Made by a program: the position numbers and the translations under genes. Under the pieces are notes generated by a model that had not been told where the DNA came from, searched no databases, and was given only the letters and a program-made list of their open reading frames with translations. A stretch of DNA of 10,233 bases. It comes from Gammaproteobacteria bacterium (GTDB lineage Bacteria; Pseudomonadota; Gammaproteobacteria; UBA6429; Thiohalophilaceae). Positions 1 to 5,768 of the stretch are shown one piece after another. The DNA lies in the NCBI GenBank assembly GCA_024639445.1, contig JAHEIJ010000062.1:1-10233 (forward strand), read 5' to 3'. Every line of letters begins with the position of its first letter. The stretch's first letter is position 1.

Positions 1-70
1 CTGTCTCAGCCGTCATGAGTATATAGTGTAACCTACAATTCTCATTTTTTCAGAGATTCACAGACCCAGG

Positions 71-88
71 AGTCCAGAGGTCTGGACT
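71..88 (+). terminator. Possible intrinsic terminator hairpin or operator dyad
   Basis: AGTCCAG (71-77) and CTGGACT (82-88) are exact reverse complements around the 4-base loop AGGT, and the 3' arm is followed by TGTTTTATAT. A 7-bp stem with a short T-rich tail fits an intrinsic terminator for a gene lying left of the window. The symmetry extends to 8 bp per arm with a 2-base centre, so an operator for the gene at 235 is also possible. An alternative, longer-looped pairing exists between CAGACC (61-66) and GGTCTG (79-84). Confidence 0.4.
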
Positions 89-234
89 TGTTTTATATAT
101 AAGGACTAAACGTTATATCAATTGTTGCCCCATCTATAAGAGGGTGCTAATGGTTCTGGCCGGCAAATCAAAATGCTAAAATACTTGATATGTTTTAGGC
201 AATTTTATGCGACTCTTACGAGAACACTAACGTC

Positions 235-480
235 ATGAACTCAAAAAATAATACAATCATAACCGTATTTTTCAGCACACTGATCGGTTTTCTGCTGGGT
301 AGTGTCATCGCGTTTATCGGGGTTTCCAACTATCTGGGGAAATATACGGCGGACATTGCGGCACGCGCAGCGGCCAACCAGTTAACTCAGGATGTGAATG
401 TGTTGGAAAACCTTGAGTCAGGACAACAGGACAAAGCCATCGATCTCGTAAAGCGCAACATCAAGCAAAAGTACACTTAG
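235..480 (+). CDS. Small membrane-anchored protein of unknown function, prematurely stopped
   Basis: This 81-residue frame has a hydrophobic segment at about residues 8-30 (VFFSTLIGFLLGSVIAF) followed by a charged, alanine-rich helix. That layout fits an N-terminal anchor with a soluble tail. The family is not recognised. The frame stops at 478-480, but an open stretch in the frame one base back begins at the same place and runs to a stop at 597-599 with similar composition. Adding one A to the AAAA run at 467-470 joins the two into about 121 residues. The gene is therefore probably a longer protein broken by a one-base deletion, either real or a sequencing error. The start ATG at 235 has only a weak Shine-Dalgarno site. 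A possible extended -10 (TGC then TAAAAT, 174-182) lies about 50 bases upstream. Function unknown. Confidence 0.65.
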   Translation: MNSKNNTIITVFFSTLIGFLLGSVIAFIGVSNYLGKYTADIAARAAANQLTQDVNVLENLESGQQDKAIDLVKRNIKQKYT

Positions 481-599
481 CTATAAGTAGCTTACGACAC
501 GATGCGTCAGAACTGACCAGAGCAGAGGTGAATTCCGCCATTGCTTATGCCAGAAATAATCTGGGGGATTTCCTGACAACGATAACGGAAGCCGAATAA
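471..599 (+). pseudogene. Out-of-frame C-terminal continuation of the gene at 235
   Basis: Read from base 471, this frame gives VHLAISSLRHDASELTRAEV and continues as NSAIAYARNNLGDFLTTITEAE to the stop at 597-599. It is helical, mixed-charge and Glu/Ala/Arg-rich like the tail of the upstream frame, and it is in phase with that frame after insertion of a single A near 467-470. It has no start codon or ribosome site of its own where it begins. The simplest reading is the lost C-terminus of the upstream protein. A programmed -1 shift is less likely, because the site (CAAAAGT) is not a standard slippery heptamer. Confidence 0.55.
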
Positions 600-856
600 G
601 CATTGCCGGGATAACGCCGAGTCTTTTTCTCCCAGACATTTCTCCAGGTTTCGCCGCTTCATCAGACTCCATGCGCGCCACCTGTTTATTCCAACCACGT
701 TCCTGATGTTTTGTTCCTGTGTCAACCAACGATATACAAACACGTTAGATAACTTAGTGGAGTGTATTTCGCCGGCGATATCTTGCGGATAATTGGCCTT
801 TATGGCACCACCGAGGGATTTACTACTTAAGTATCTGATACAACAGGAGTTTGAAT

Positions 857-1282
857 ATGTTTAGGAAAACAGCAATGTCTACAGGAATCTTCACCGCCCT
901 TGCATTACCTTTCGGGGTCGCTCTGGCGGTGGATGAGGGGAATATCGGGACCCAATCGGAAGCACTGCGCCTGATGGAGCAGACTCGTGCTTATGTGCAG
1001 CAGGATACACAGTACCGACAGTTTGCGGCGGTTGAAAACAGCAAACAAAGTTCTCAAGACAAAACCCGGAATATGTATGGTGCAGATAATGATACTGGCC
1101 AGGGAGAGATGAAGCGGGAACGCATTCGTCACCGTGATGGTACCGGTACAGCTAACAAGAATAGCTATGGTCAGTCATCCACTGGTGGCGGTCAGTATGG
1201 GACCGGTAGCGGTGAGACTAGCAGTGGTTACGGTAGTGGCCGTGGATCTGGCGGTGGCGGTGGTGGAGGTGGACGCCGTTAA
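857..1282 (+). CDS. Exported glycine-rich protein, unknown function
   Basis: The 141-residue product starts at ATG 857, chosen because AGGAG (845-849) lies 7 bases upstream; the in-frame TTG at 851 is too close to it. Residues 1-24 form a typical Sec signal peptide (MFRK, then a hydrophobic core, ending GVALA), with likely cleavage before VDEG. The mature part opens with a polar helix of about 45 residues rich in Gln and Glu. It becomes basic around RERIRHRDG and ends in a Gly/Ser/Tyr low-complexity tail from about residue 100 that finishes in a run of eight glycines and RR. Such tails occur in flexible surface or RNA-binding proteins, but nothing here fixes a role. A strong hairpin lies 35 bases after the stop, so the gene probably forms its own transcript. 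Confidence 0.75.
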   Translation: MFRKTAMSTGIFTALALPFGVALAVDEGNIGTQSEALRLMEQTRAYVQQDTQYRQFAAVENSKQSSQDKTRNMYGADNDTGQGEMKRERIRHRDGTGTANKNSYGQSSTGGGQYGTGSGETSSGYGSGRGSGGGGGGGGRR

Positions 1283-1317
1283 GGATTCCATAATCCCGAC
1301 AATTCCAACTCGAAATA

Positions 1318-1371
1318 CGGGGTCAGGGCACTTGTTTCATTAACAATCGAAACAATGGCGCTCTGGCCCCG
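1318..1371 (+). terminator. Long two-segment hairpin, likely terminator of the glycine-rich gene
   Basis: The outer arms 1318-1329 (CGGGGTCAGGGC) and 1360-1371 (GCTCTGGCCCCG) pair over 12 positions with two G-U wobbles. Inside them, TTGTTTC (1332-1338) pairs exactly with GAAACAA (1349-1355) around a 10-base loop. The sequence after the stem is ATTTATTTCTCC, moderately T-rich, and CTTTTTTCT follows a little later. Position just after the stop and the GC-rich base of the stem support a terminator. The size and two-part form would also fit a structured RNA element or a small dispersed repeat. Confidence 0.6.
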
Positions 1372-1579
1372 ATTTATTTCTCCTGCTTTTTTCTACCCCT
1401 CATCGTCCTAGGCCATTACGAATGAAGGACATTATATGGACTGCCCCGGCAAATCCTCTTGATCCAAAAAGCGCAGAATAATTAAAACCATCCTGAAAAT
1501 TATCTTTGATCAATTTTTTCTCAGGAAAAAAGAGGTATAGACATATTCTCCATTAATTAGTCTGGCAGGAAGAATTGTT
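1372..1579. other. Non-coding interval with one imperfect inverted repeat
   Basis: No supported gene is seen between the long hairpin and the DUF2189 reading frame. The interval holds an imperfect inverted repeat: TCCTGA (1491-1496) with TCAGGA (1521-1526), and inner AAATT (1497-1501) with AATTT (1512-1516). A palindrome TTGATCAA (1506-1513) lies in its loop. A TATAGA box at 1536-1541 could be a -10 element, but no convincing -35 element pairs with it. Confidence 0.4.
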
Positions 1580-1635
1580 TTGAATGTTGTGCCAACCCCC
1601 ACTACCCGCAAACTCACCCTGACTGATGTCAATCA
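1580..1635 (+). pseudogene. Out-of-frame N-terminal codons of the DUF2189 gene
   Basis: From TTG 1580 the frame reads MNVVPTPTTRKLTLTDVNH. GGAAG (1568-1572) lies 7 bases upstream, a well-placed ribosome site. This resembles the short polar N-terminus, ending in a DV-containing helix, that precedes the 'GW.(E/D)F' segment of DUF2189 proteins as I recall them. The following codons (LRTGWEEF) are in the frame one base back. Adding one T to the TT at 1636-1637 joins the two parts. The in-frame stop TGA at 1624-1626 blocks any upstream start for the main frame, which agrees with a one-base loss here. Confidence 0.55.
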
Positions 1636-2334
1636 TTGCGTACCGGCTGGGAAGAGTTCCGTTCGATGCCGGCTGTCAGTCTTGCCTTTGGGGCGGTATT
1701 TGCCGTGCTGGGACTGGTGGTGTTAATAGCTGTGTTTCGCATTGGCATATCAGCTATGGCGCTGCCATTCGCTGCGGGTTTTATGCTGCTGGCACCGATA
1801 TTTCTGGTCGGCTTTTTTCGTCTCTCGGAGCTTCGCTCCGATAATTCCAATCCCCGTTTCAAGGATGCGCTCGCTGGATTTAGACGGGCGCCAGCCGGAT
1901 TGTGGGTGGTTGCCTTACTCTGTACGTTCCTGTTCTTCGTCTGGATCACTGATGCCGGGGTACTCTACAGTTTTATAATCGGGATGGTTGATCCGGGCGA
2001 ACAGCCTTTCTGGTTGAACCAGTTACAGGAACAGGTTGTTGCTTTTACCTTTTGGAGTACTCTGATGGGTTCGGTGCTGGCATTTATCGCATTCAACATC
2101 TCTGCTTTTTCCGTGCCGCTGCTTTATCAACGTCGCGCCACCTTGGTTCAGGCAGTATTTGCCAGCGTGCATGCGGTGCTGCGTCACTTTATTATTACTA
2201 TTGCCTGGGGCCTGTTGCTGACTGTGAGTATCGTGAGCTCGATCCTGTTGTTACCGTTGCTGGCAGTGGTGTTACCCGTGATGTCCTATGCCAGTTTTGC
2301 ATTTTACCTGCGGGTTTTCCCGCCGAACGAATAA
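1636..2334 (+). CDS. DUF2189-type integral membrane protein
   Basis: The product begins with TGWEEFRSMPAVSLAFG and has about six hydrophobic helices, at roughly residues 13-33, 38-62, 89-117, 137-162 and two between 183 and 225. The opening GWEEF segment, the aromatic FF.LSELR loop after the second helix, and overall length near 230-250 residues match the DUF2189 family of predicted inner-membrane proteins, whose function is not known. The only start in this frame is TTG 1636, which has no ribosome site. The real start is probably TTG 1580 in another frame (see the entry at 1580), giving about 251 residues once a single T is restored. The gene stands alone between a hairpin and a convergent small gene. 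Family assignment is from recalled motif layout, not a search. Confidence 0.75.
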   Translation: MRTGWEEFRSMPAVSLAFGAVFAVLGLVVLIAVFRIGISAMALPFAAGFMLLAPIFLVGFFRLSELRSDNSNPRFKDALAGFRRAPAGLWVVALLCTFLFFVWITDAGVLYSFIIGMVDPGEQPFWLNQLQEQVVAFTFWSTLMGSVLAFIAFNISAFSVPLLYQRRATLVQAVFASVHAVLRHFIITIAWGLLLTVSIVSSILLLPLLAVVLPVMSYASFAFYLRVFPPNE

Positions 2335-2371
2335 ATATGATTCATCAAAACGATTGAAATGTTTAATTGTG

Positions 2372-2563
2372 CTAATTGCGTGGTAACCACAAAATCATGA
2401 TGGCGCAGAAAATAACGAGCGCAATAAAAATCAGCAGAATTTTTCTTTTGGATGAGGCGAAATTGGCATTTTGCCGGGCAGGTATCAGCGTAAGGCAGTA
2501 GGGGCAGAAGTGATGTTGTGCATCAAATGACTTGCCACAGTGGTTACAAGTAATATCATTCAT
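2372..2563 (-). CDS. Small zinc-ribbon membrane protein
   Basis: This 63-residue minus-strand product opens with a rubredoxin-like knuckle pair, CNHC at residues 6-9 and CPYC at 20-23, which would bind one zinc or iron ion. A basic linker (SSKRK) follows, then one hydrophobic segment at about residues 42-59 (ILLIFIALVIFCAIMILW). The topology suggests a zinc ribbon held at the cytoplasmic face of the membrane. Partner and role are not evident; bacterial zinc-ribbon/TM mini-proteins are common and mostly uncharacterised. The gene is convergent with the DUF2189 gene, 37 bases away, and divergent from the phosphatase-like gene. A purine-rich AGGGAAAG lies upstream of the start but about 11 bases away, so initiation is probably modest. 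Confidence 0.7.
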   Translation of the reverse strand: MNDITCNHCGKSFDAQHHFCPYCLTLIPARQNANFASSKRKILLIFIALVIFCAIMILWLPRN

Positions 2564-2565
2564 CG

Positions 2566-2594
2566 TTGACTATACTTTCCCTAAATAGTAATAA
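2566..2594 (+). promoter_or_regulatory. Possible sigma-70 promoter for the phosphatase-like gene
   Basis: TTGACT (2566-2571) matches the -35 consensus at 5 of 6 positions. TAATAA (2589-2594) lies 17 bases later and is a weak -10 (3 of 6). The flanking sequence is very AT-rich. It would leave a leader of roughly 125 bases before ATG 2727, containing a 14-base-spaced direct repeat of GCTTAGA (2612-2618 and 2626-2632) and a possible 19-codon reading frame. Confidence 0.35.
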
Positions 2595-2665
2595 AATATA
2601 TTTATTTCGCCGCTTAGAATCAGTGGCTTAGACTTGATTTAATAATAAACAGGAAGCAGTGGCAT

Positions 2666-2725
2666 ATGTACAGGGATTGTTATCAGGAATTAAACCTGGA
2701 GTCAGTTTGTTCCCCTTGGTTATGA
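2666..2725 (+). CDS. Possible 19-residue leader peptide
   Basis: ATG 2666 follows AGGAAG (2651-2656) at 9 bases and opens a short frame, MYRDCYQELNLESVCSPWL, ending in TGA at 2723-2725. One base later comes ATG 2727 of the phosphatase-like gene, which has no Shine-Dalgarno site of its own in the preceding 20 bases. The arrangement fits translational coupling, where ribosomes ending on the leader restart on the main gene. It could equally be chance, since the frame is short and no family is recognised. Confidence 0.3.
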   Translation: MYRDCYQELNLESVCSPWL

Positions 2726-2726
2726 C

Positions 2727-3176
2727 ATGGATAAATTAAGCACCATATATAATTTTCTGAGTCTGTCTGAGAAATTAGCGACTGCCGGCCAGCCATTGGA
2801 AGAAGAACTAGAGTGTGTCTCAAATGAAGGGTATGAGGTTGTTATTAACCTGGCGTTATCAGATGCTGATTATTCATTACCTGATGAAAAGCGATCTGTA
2901 ACTAAATTAGGAATGAAATATATCCATATGCCGGTAATATGGCAAAATCCAACTTCGGGCGATTTAGACAAATTTTTTGTTGCAATGGAAAAATACAAAA
3001 ATAAGAAGCTATTTGTGCATTGTGCCGCCAATATGCGTGTCTCATCATTTATTGCGCTTTATCGAGTAATAAAAGAAGGCTGGGACTACTCTGATGCTAT
3101 AAATGATGTGTATAAGATATGGAGGCCAAATAAAATTTGGTCTGATTTTATCCGCACTGAGCTCTCACGAGAGTAG
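2727..3176 (+). CDS. Cysteine-phosphatase-like protein (DUF442/PTP-like fold)
   Basis: The 149-residue protein follows the layout of small bacterial phosphatase-like proteins related to DUF442. It has an N-terminal 'LATAGQP' turn (residues 17-23), a strand ending VVINLAL (38-44), a 'YIHMPV' strand (65-70), and a P-loop after LFVHC at residues 95-99. The loop reads HCAANMRVS, with candidate nucleophile Cys99 and Arg104. That is Cys-x4-Arg, one residue shorter than the usual Cys-x5-Arg, and the usual loop glycine is absent. I recall similar HC..N.RVS loops in annotated 'protein tyrosine phosphatase family' proteins, so this may be a natural subfamily; activity is unproven. The start is the only usable one in frame, as a stop lies at 2691-2693. 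Expression may depend on coupling to the short leader frame. The gene is markedly AT-rich. Confidence 0.7.
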   Translation: MDKLSTIYNFLSLSEKLATAGQPLEEELECVSNEGYEVVINLALSDADYSLPDEKRSVTKLGMKYIHMPVIWQNPTSGDLDKFFVAMEKYKNKKLFVHCAANMRVSSFIALYRVIKEGWDYSDAINDVYKIWRPNKIWSDFIRTELSRE

Positions 3177-3262
3177 GTTTTGTATCGGGTCTACAGTATA
3201 AGTCGTTAGAATGATGGCTCACATTGTAGCAGTTTCTAAAGGCTATAGTTTATGGATGACGA

Positions 3263-3934
3263 ATGAAAAGAAAGACCCTGCTATCATGGAGTAGTGGCAA
3301 AGACAGTGCATGGGCGCTTCATAGGCTTCGGCAAGATCCTGAAATCGAAGTAATAGGTTTGTTCTGTACGGTTAACAAAAAATTCGATCGTGTGGCCATG
3401 CACGGTGTCAGGCGGGAACTTCTGGAGTTACAGGCTGATCGAGTTGGTCTTCCATTGGATATAATAGATATCCCATATCCTTGTAGTAATAATGAATACG
3501 AGGCGCGAATGTCGACATTTATTGATCAGGCTATAGCGAACAAAATCGAATATTGTGCGTTTGGCGACCTGTATCTTGAGGACGTGCGTCAATATAGAGA
3601 AAACAATCTTAAAGGTACGGGAATTACTCCGTTATTTCCGCTTTGGGGAATGTCCACCAAAGAACTATCGAGAGAAATGGTTGAAAGTGGTTTAAGGGCT
3701 ATTATTACGTGTATTGATCCGAAAAGCCTGCCCGACAAGTTTGCGGGTCGGGAGTATGATGTATCATTTCTAGCGAATATTCCTGATAAAGTTGATCCCT
3801 GTGGCGAAAACGGAGAATTTCATAGTTTTGCTTTCGATGGACCAATGTTTAGGGAGTCAATCGGTATATATGCCGGAGAAATTGTTCAGAGGGATGGATT
3901 TGTGTTTTCCGAATTATTACTGTCAACCAAGTAA
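3263..3934 (+). CDS. PP-loop ATPase, DUF71/Dph6-type adenine nucleotide alpha-hydrolase
   Basis: The 223-residue protein has an N-terminal PP-loop, SWSSGKDS at residues 8-15, which binds the ATP pyrophosphate in N-type ATPases. A middle motif AFGDLYLEDVRQYRE (about 98-112) and the C-terminal GENGEFHSF (181-189) with DGPMF are the signature pieces of the ATP_bind_4 (DUF71, COG2102) family. The eukaryotic and archaeal member Dph6 amidates diphthine on elongation factor 2. Bacteria lack diphthamide, so the substrate here is unknown and probably a small acid or amino compound that is adenylated. Length is normal for a bacterial single-domain member. ATG 3263 is the first start after an in-frame stop (3257-3259); its ribosome site is weak. 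It is on the same strand as the phosphatase-like gene, 86 bases downstream, and 15 bases before an exported protein gene. Confidence 0.88.
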   Translation: MKRKTLLSWSSGKDSAWALHRLRQDPEIEVIGLFCTVNKKFDRVAMHGVRRELLELQADRVGLPLDIIDIPYPCSNNEYEARMSTFIDQAIANKIEYCAFGDLYLEDVRQYRENNLKGTGITPLFPLWGMSTKELSREMVESGLRAIITCIDPKSLPDKFAGREYDVSFLANIPDKVDPCGENGEFHSFAFDGPMFRESIGIYAGEIVQRDGFVFSELLLSTK

Positions 3935-3949
3935 AAAACGGGGGTCATC

Positions 3950-4582
3950 ATGAAGCATTATTTATCAGCTTTCTTTCTTCTAATTACTTTACCAGTCACC
4001 GGTTTGGAGGCTGAAGAAAGTAGTGCAAAAGAGCCTATCCAGAAATTTATACTAAAAATTGATAACACCAGTCATGAAGTATCGATGAATGCTGATCATA
4101 AAATTGTGGTTTCCGGTAAGCCTCATAAAGTCAGAATTGAGATAAGTCCAACCCGGAATTTCAATAAAGCAGGCTTAAGTTTTGACTTCGATTCTAAAAG
4201 ACATTTTTCATATGAGGAACTATCCCCTGAGGTAGATCATTGGTCGCTGGATGGCAATAATACTGTGATAATAATTCAAAACTATAAAGTGAAAGTGGAA
4301 AATTCCGACATTATTGACTCATTCAAGGATGAGTACAAAAAAATGAAAGCAAAATTGAAATCAGCTAAAACCAAGCTTAACTATGGCAATAAAAGTGTAA
4401 CTGGACAACGTTTGTTAATAAATATGGGTGATATTAAGTTAGAGCAGCAAATCTTTTTCTTTAATAGAAAAGGTGAAACGAGGGTCATGATTCTTCAGGA
4501 TGCTCCCGATGAAGGCAAAGGTAATACAAAGGAGTTTATTAACATGCGAAAGCTTGTCCAAAAATCATTGATAGTAAATTGA
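3950..4582 (+). CDS. Exported hypothetical protein
   Basis: The 210-residue product starts after GGGGG (3940-3944, 5-base spacing). Residues 1-21 form a Sec signal peptide (MKHY, a Phe/Leu/Ile core, end GLEA) with likely cleavage before EESS. The mature part is lysine-rich. It appears beta-rich at first (KFILKIDN, HKIVVSGKPHKVRIEI) and has a lysine-rich helix around residues 122-145, followed by more strands (GQRLLINMGDIKLEQQIFFF). There is no cysteine and no recognised motif. It begins 15 bases after the ATPase gene and ends 15 bases before the next gene, so it is probably co-transcribed with both. A periplasmic role is inferred from the signal only; the family is not recognised. Confidence 0.75.
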   Translation: MKHYLSAFFLLITLPVTGLEAEESSAKEPIQKFILKIDNTSHEVSMNADHKIVVSGKPHKVRIEISPTRNFNKAGLSFDFDSKRHFSYEELSPEVDHWSLDGNNTVIIIQNYKVKVENSDIIDSFKDEYKKMKAKLKSAKTKLNYGNKSVTGQRLLINMGDIKLEQQIFFFNRKGETRVMILQDAPDEGKGNTKEFINMRKLVQKSLIVN

Positions 4583-4597
4583 TTAAAAGGAGGAATC

Positions 4598-4879
4598 ATG
4601 GCTTTTCCTTTAGTGACAGTATTAACTGCGGCACCGGGGATAATTTCAGCAGCTACTGATATTATTCGTGCAATTAAAGACAAGAAAAAGAGCGACACAT
4701 TACCTGACGCAGAAAGACTGAACAAGATTGCCGATTTGATTGAAAAACAGGCGATGGTGGTTGAAGAACTGGCGGTAAGCAATCGAAACCTTGCCCTGGC
4801 GGTAAGGAATAACAGAATCATCAGTTTCATATCAATAGTTATCGGAGTGACGGCTTGCGTGCTGGCAATCTGGATGTAA
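4598..4879 (+). CDS. Small membrane-associated hypothetical protein
   Basis: The 93-residue product has one of the best ribosome sites in the window (AAGGAGG at 4587-4593, 4 bases before ATG). It opens with a hydrophobic, alanine-rich stretch (about residues 3-25) that ends in the basic KDKKK. A helical middle follows with heptad-like spacing of Leu, Ile and Val (LNKIADLIEKQAMVVEELAV, about 40-60). The C-terminus is a clear transmembrane helix (about 73-92, ending VLAIWM). The layout suggests a membrane-tethered helical protein that may self-associate. No family is recognised. It lies 15 bases after the exported protein gene and 50 bases before another small membrane protein, so the three probably share a transcript. 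Confidence 0.72.
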   Translation: MAFPLVTVLTAAPGIISAATDIIRAIKDKKKSDTLPDAERLNKIADLIEKQAMVVEELAVSNRNLALAVRNNRIISFISIVIGVTACVLAIWM

Positions 4880-4929
4880 TATTTAGTAATTGATAAGTTG
4901 AAATCGGAATATAGAATCAGGAGCCTGCG

Positions 4930-5112
4930 ATGAATAACGAAATCGAGAAGCGTGTTGTTGTTACTGATATTAATATGCCATTTATGTCGATGGTCATCTT
5001 CATGGTCAAATGGGTAATAGCATCTATCCCGGCTTTCATCATCCTGTCGATTCTGGGCGCGGTGTTAACAGGTATTTTAGGTACCTTTATGAGTGGCATG
5101 GGGCGTTATTAA
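4930..5112 (+). CDS. Small single-span membrane protein, unknown function
   Basis: The 60-residue product follows AGGAG (4919-4923) at 6 bases. A charged, strand-like N-terminus (NNEIEKRVVVTDINMP) precedes a long hydrophobic stretch from about residue 17 to 55. The stretch is interrupted near KWVIASIP, so it could be one long or two short membrane helices, and it is glycine-rich near the end (GAVLTGILGTFMSGMG). This resembles the many short conserved membrane proteins of proteobacteria, but I do not recognise the family. An overlapping frame begins at 5093 on the same strand; its 5' portion is not credible as coding (see the next gene). Confidence 0.68.
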   Translation: MNNEIEKRVVVTDINMPFMSMVIFMVKWVIASIPAFIILSILGAVLTGILGTFMSGMGRY

Positions 5113-5215
5113 GGATATCTTGTTAATTGAGCCTGCCTGCTACTCCCTTTTCGGAAAAGTAATTGAACCAGATCAATATGTCTGCCGAGGTTATATTTAT
5201 AACGAAGACAATCTA

Positions 5216-5581
5216 ATGCGACGATTGATGAGGCACACTACTTTATTGTTGGCGATCTGTTTTATATTTGTTGGTTATCCGTTTAGGCTATATGCCGATA
5301 GTAAACAACCTGTTTCTTCAGTATATGTATATAAGCTTGATGGCACAAAGCAATGTGAAACAGATCCGGGGATTACTCTGGTTACGATGGAGCGGGATTT
5401 AATTTCAGCTGGGGTAAAAGTTATTTCCCGACGAAAGGGATTTGATGGAAGAGAGGGAATTACCCTCTGTGGGGCGCCAACCGGGCAGATCAATATATAC
5501 GAAATTTCCAGGTCGGATCTGCCGGTAGCTATTGGCCAGGATTTTATGAAATTGCCTATGACTGGAACGAAAAACGAATAG
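5216..5581 (+). CDS. Exported small hypothetical protein with two cysteines
   Basis: The start ATG 5216 is preferred over the open frame reaching back to GTG 5093. From 5216 the product begins with a signal peptide (MRRLMRH, hydrophobic LLLAICFIFVGY, end RLYA before DSKQ), while the upstream extension overlaps the preceding gene and has no signal or ribosome site. The mature domain of about 97 residues reads YVYKLDGTKQCE, then a helix MERDLISAGVKV, then DGREGITLCGAPTGQINIYEI. The two cysteines (in KQCE and TLCGAP) could form a disulfide in the periplasm. I recall similar 'C...AGI.V....G.DG....CG..TG.IN.YEI' proteins annotated as hypothetical, often in gammaproteobacteria, with no function known. 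The ribosome site is weak. A GTTATA/TATAAC dyad (5190-5203) lies 12 bases upstream. Confidence 0.7.
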   Translation: MRRLMRHTTLLLAICFIFVGYPFRLYADSKQPVSSVYVYKLDGTKQCETDPGITLVTMERDLISAGVKVISRRKGFDGREGITLCGAPTGQINIYEISRSDLPVAIGQDFMKLPMTGTKNE

Positions 5582-5744
5582 GCCTGATGCTGGCAATATT
5601 GCCTCTGCTTGCTTGGGCGAGAATTATTTTTGGACATTTTACTGGACAACAAGCGACAGCTGCCACACAAGTCTCGGATTACCTGTACATATGTAAGTCA
5701 GAAATAATTTGGTAAACATCCTAAATGCCTGTCAATTTTACTTA

Positions 5745-5768
5745 ACATTGCACCATTTCTTGCAATGT
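5745..5768. promoter_or_regulatory. 24-bp dyad, candidate operator upstream of the iron-sulfur gene
   Basis: ACATTGCA (5745-5752) and TGCAATGT (5761-5768) are exact reverse complements separated by 8 bases. The sequence after it is not T-rich, so it does not look like a terminator. Its right arm overlaps a possible -35 element. That position suits binding of a dimeric regulator, but no regulator family is recognised from the half-site. Confidence 0.5.

Noticed and set aside
481..743. Two overlapping minus-strand frames (82 and 78 codons) between the first two genes
   Set aside because: They overlap each other in different frames and the C-terminal part of the broken forward gene; no motif is recognised and neither has a ribosome site.
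1134..1343. Forward frame of 69 codons overlapping the glycine-rich gene
   Set aside because: It is a shifted reading of repetitive GGT/GGC codons, giving a Val/Ala-rich artefact, and it has no ribosome site.
3162..3173. CTCTC-AC-GAGAG inverted repeat at the end of the phosphatase-like gene, followed by TAGGTTTTG
   Set aside because: The usable hairpin is only 4 bp with a weak T tail, and it overlaps the coding end; too weak to call a terminator.
3177..3262. Possible integron attC site between the phosphatase-like and ATPase genes, suggested by small AT-rich genes and a GTTAGAA motif
   Set aside because: The motif does not fit the GTTRRRY core, no matching RYYYAAC partner is present, and the genes are not arranged as cassettes.
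5093..5215. Upstream extension of the exported protein at 5216 to GTG 5093
   Set aside because: It overlaps the preceding gene, lacks a ribosome site, and would bury a clear signal peptide inside the protein.
5587..5715. 42-codon forward frame beginning MLAILPLLAWARIIFG
   Set aside because: It has a short hydrophobic start but no ribosome site and no recognisable family. The upstream protein ends naturally, so this need not be its displaced tail.
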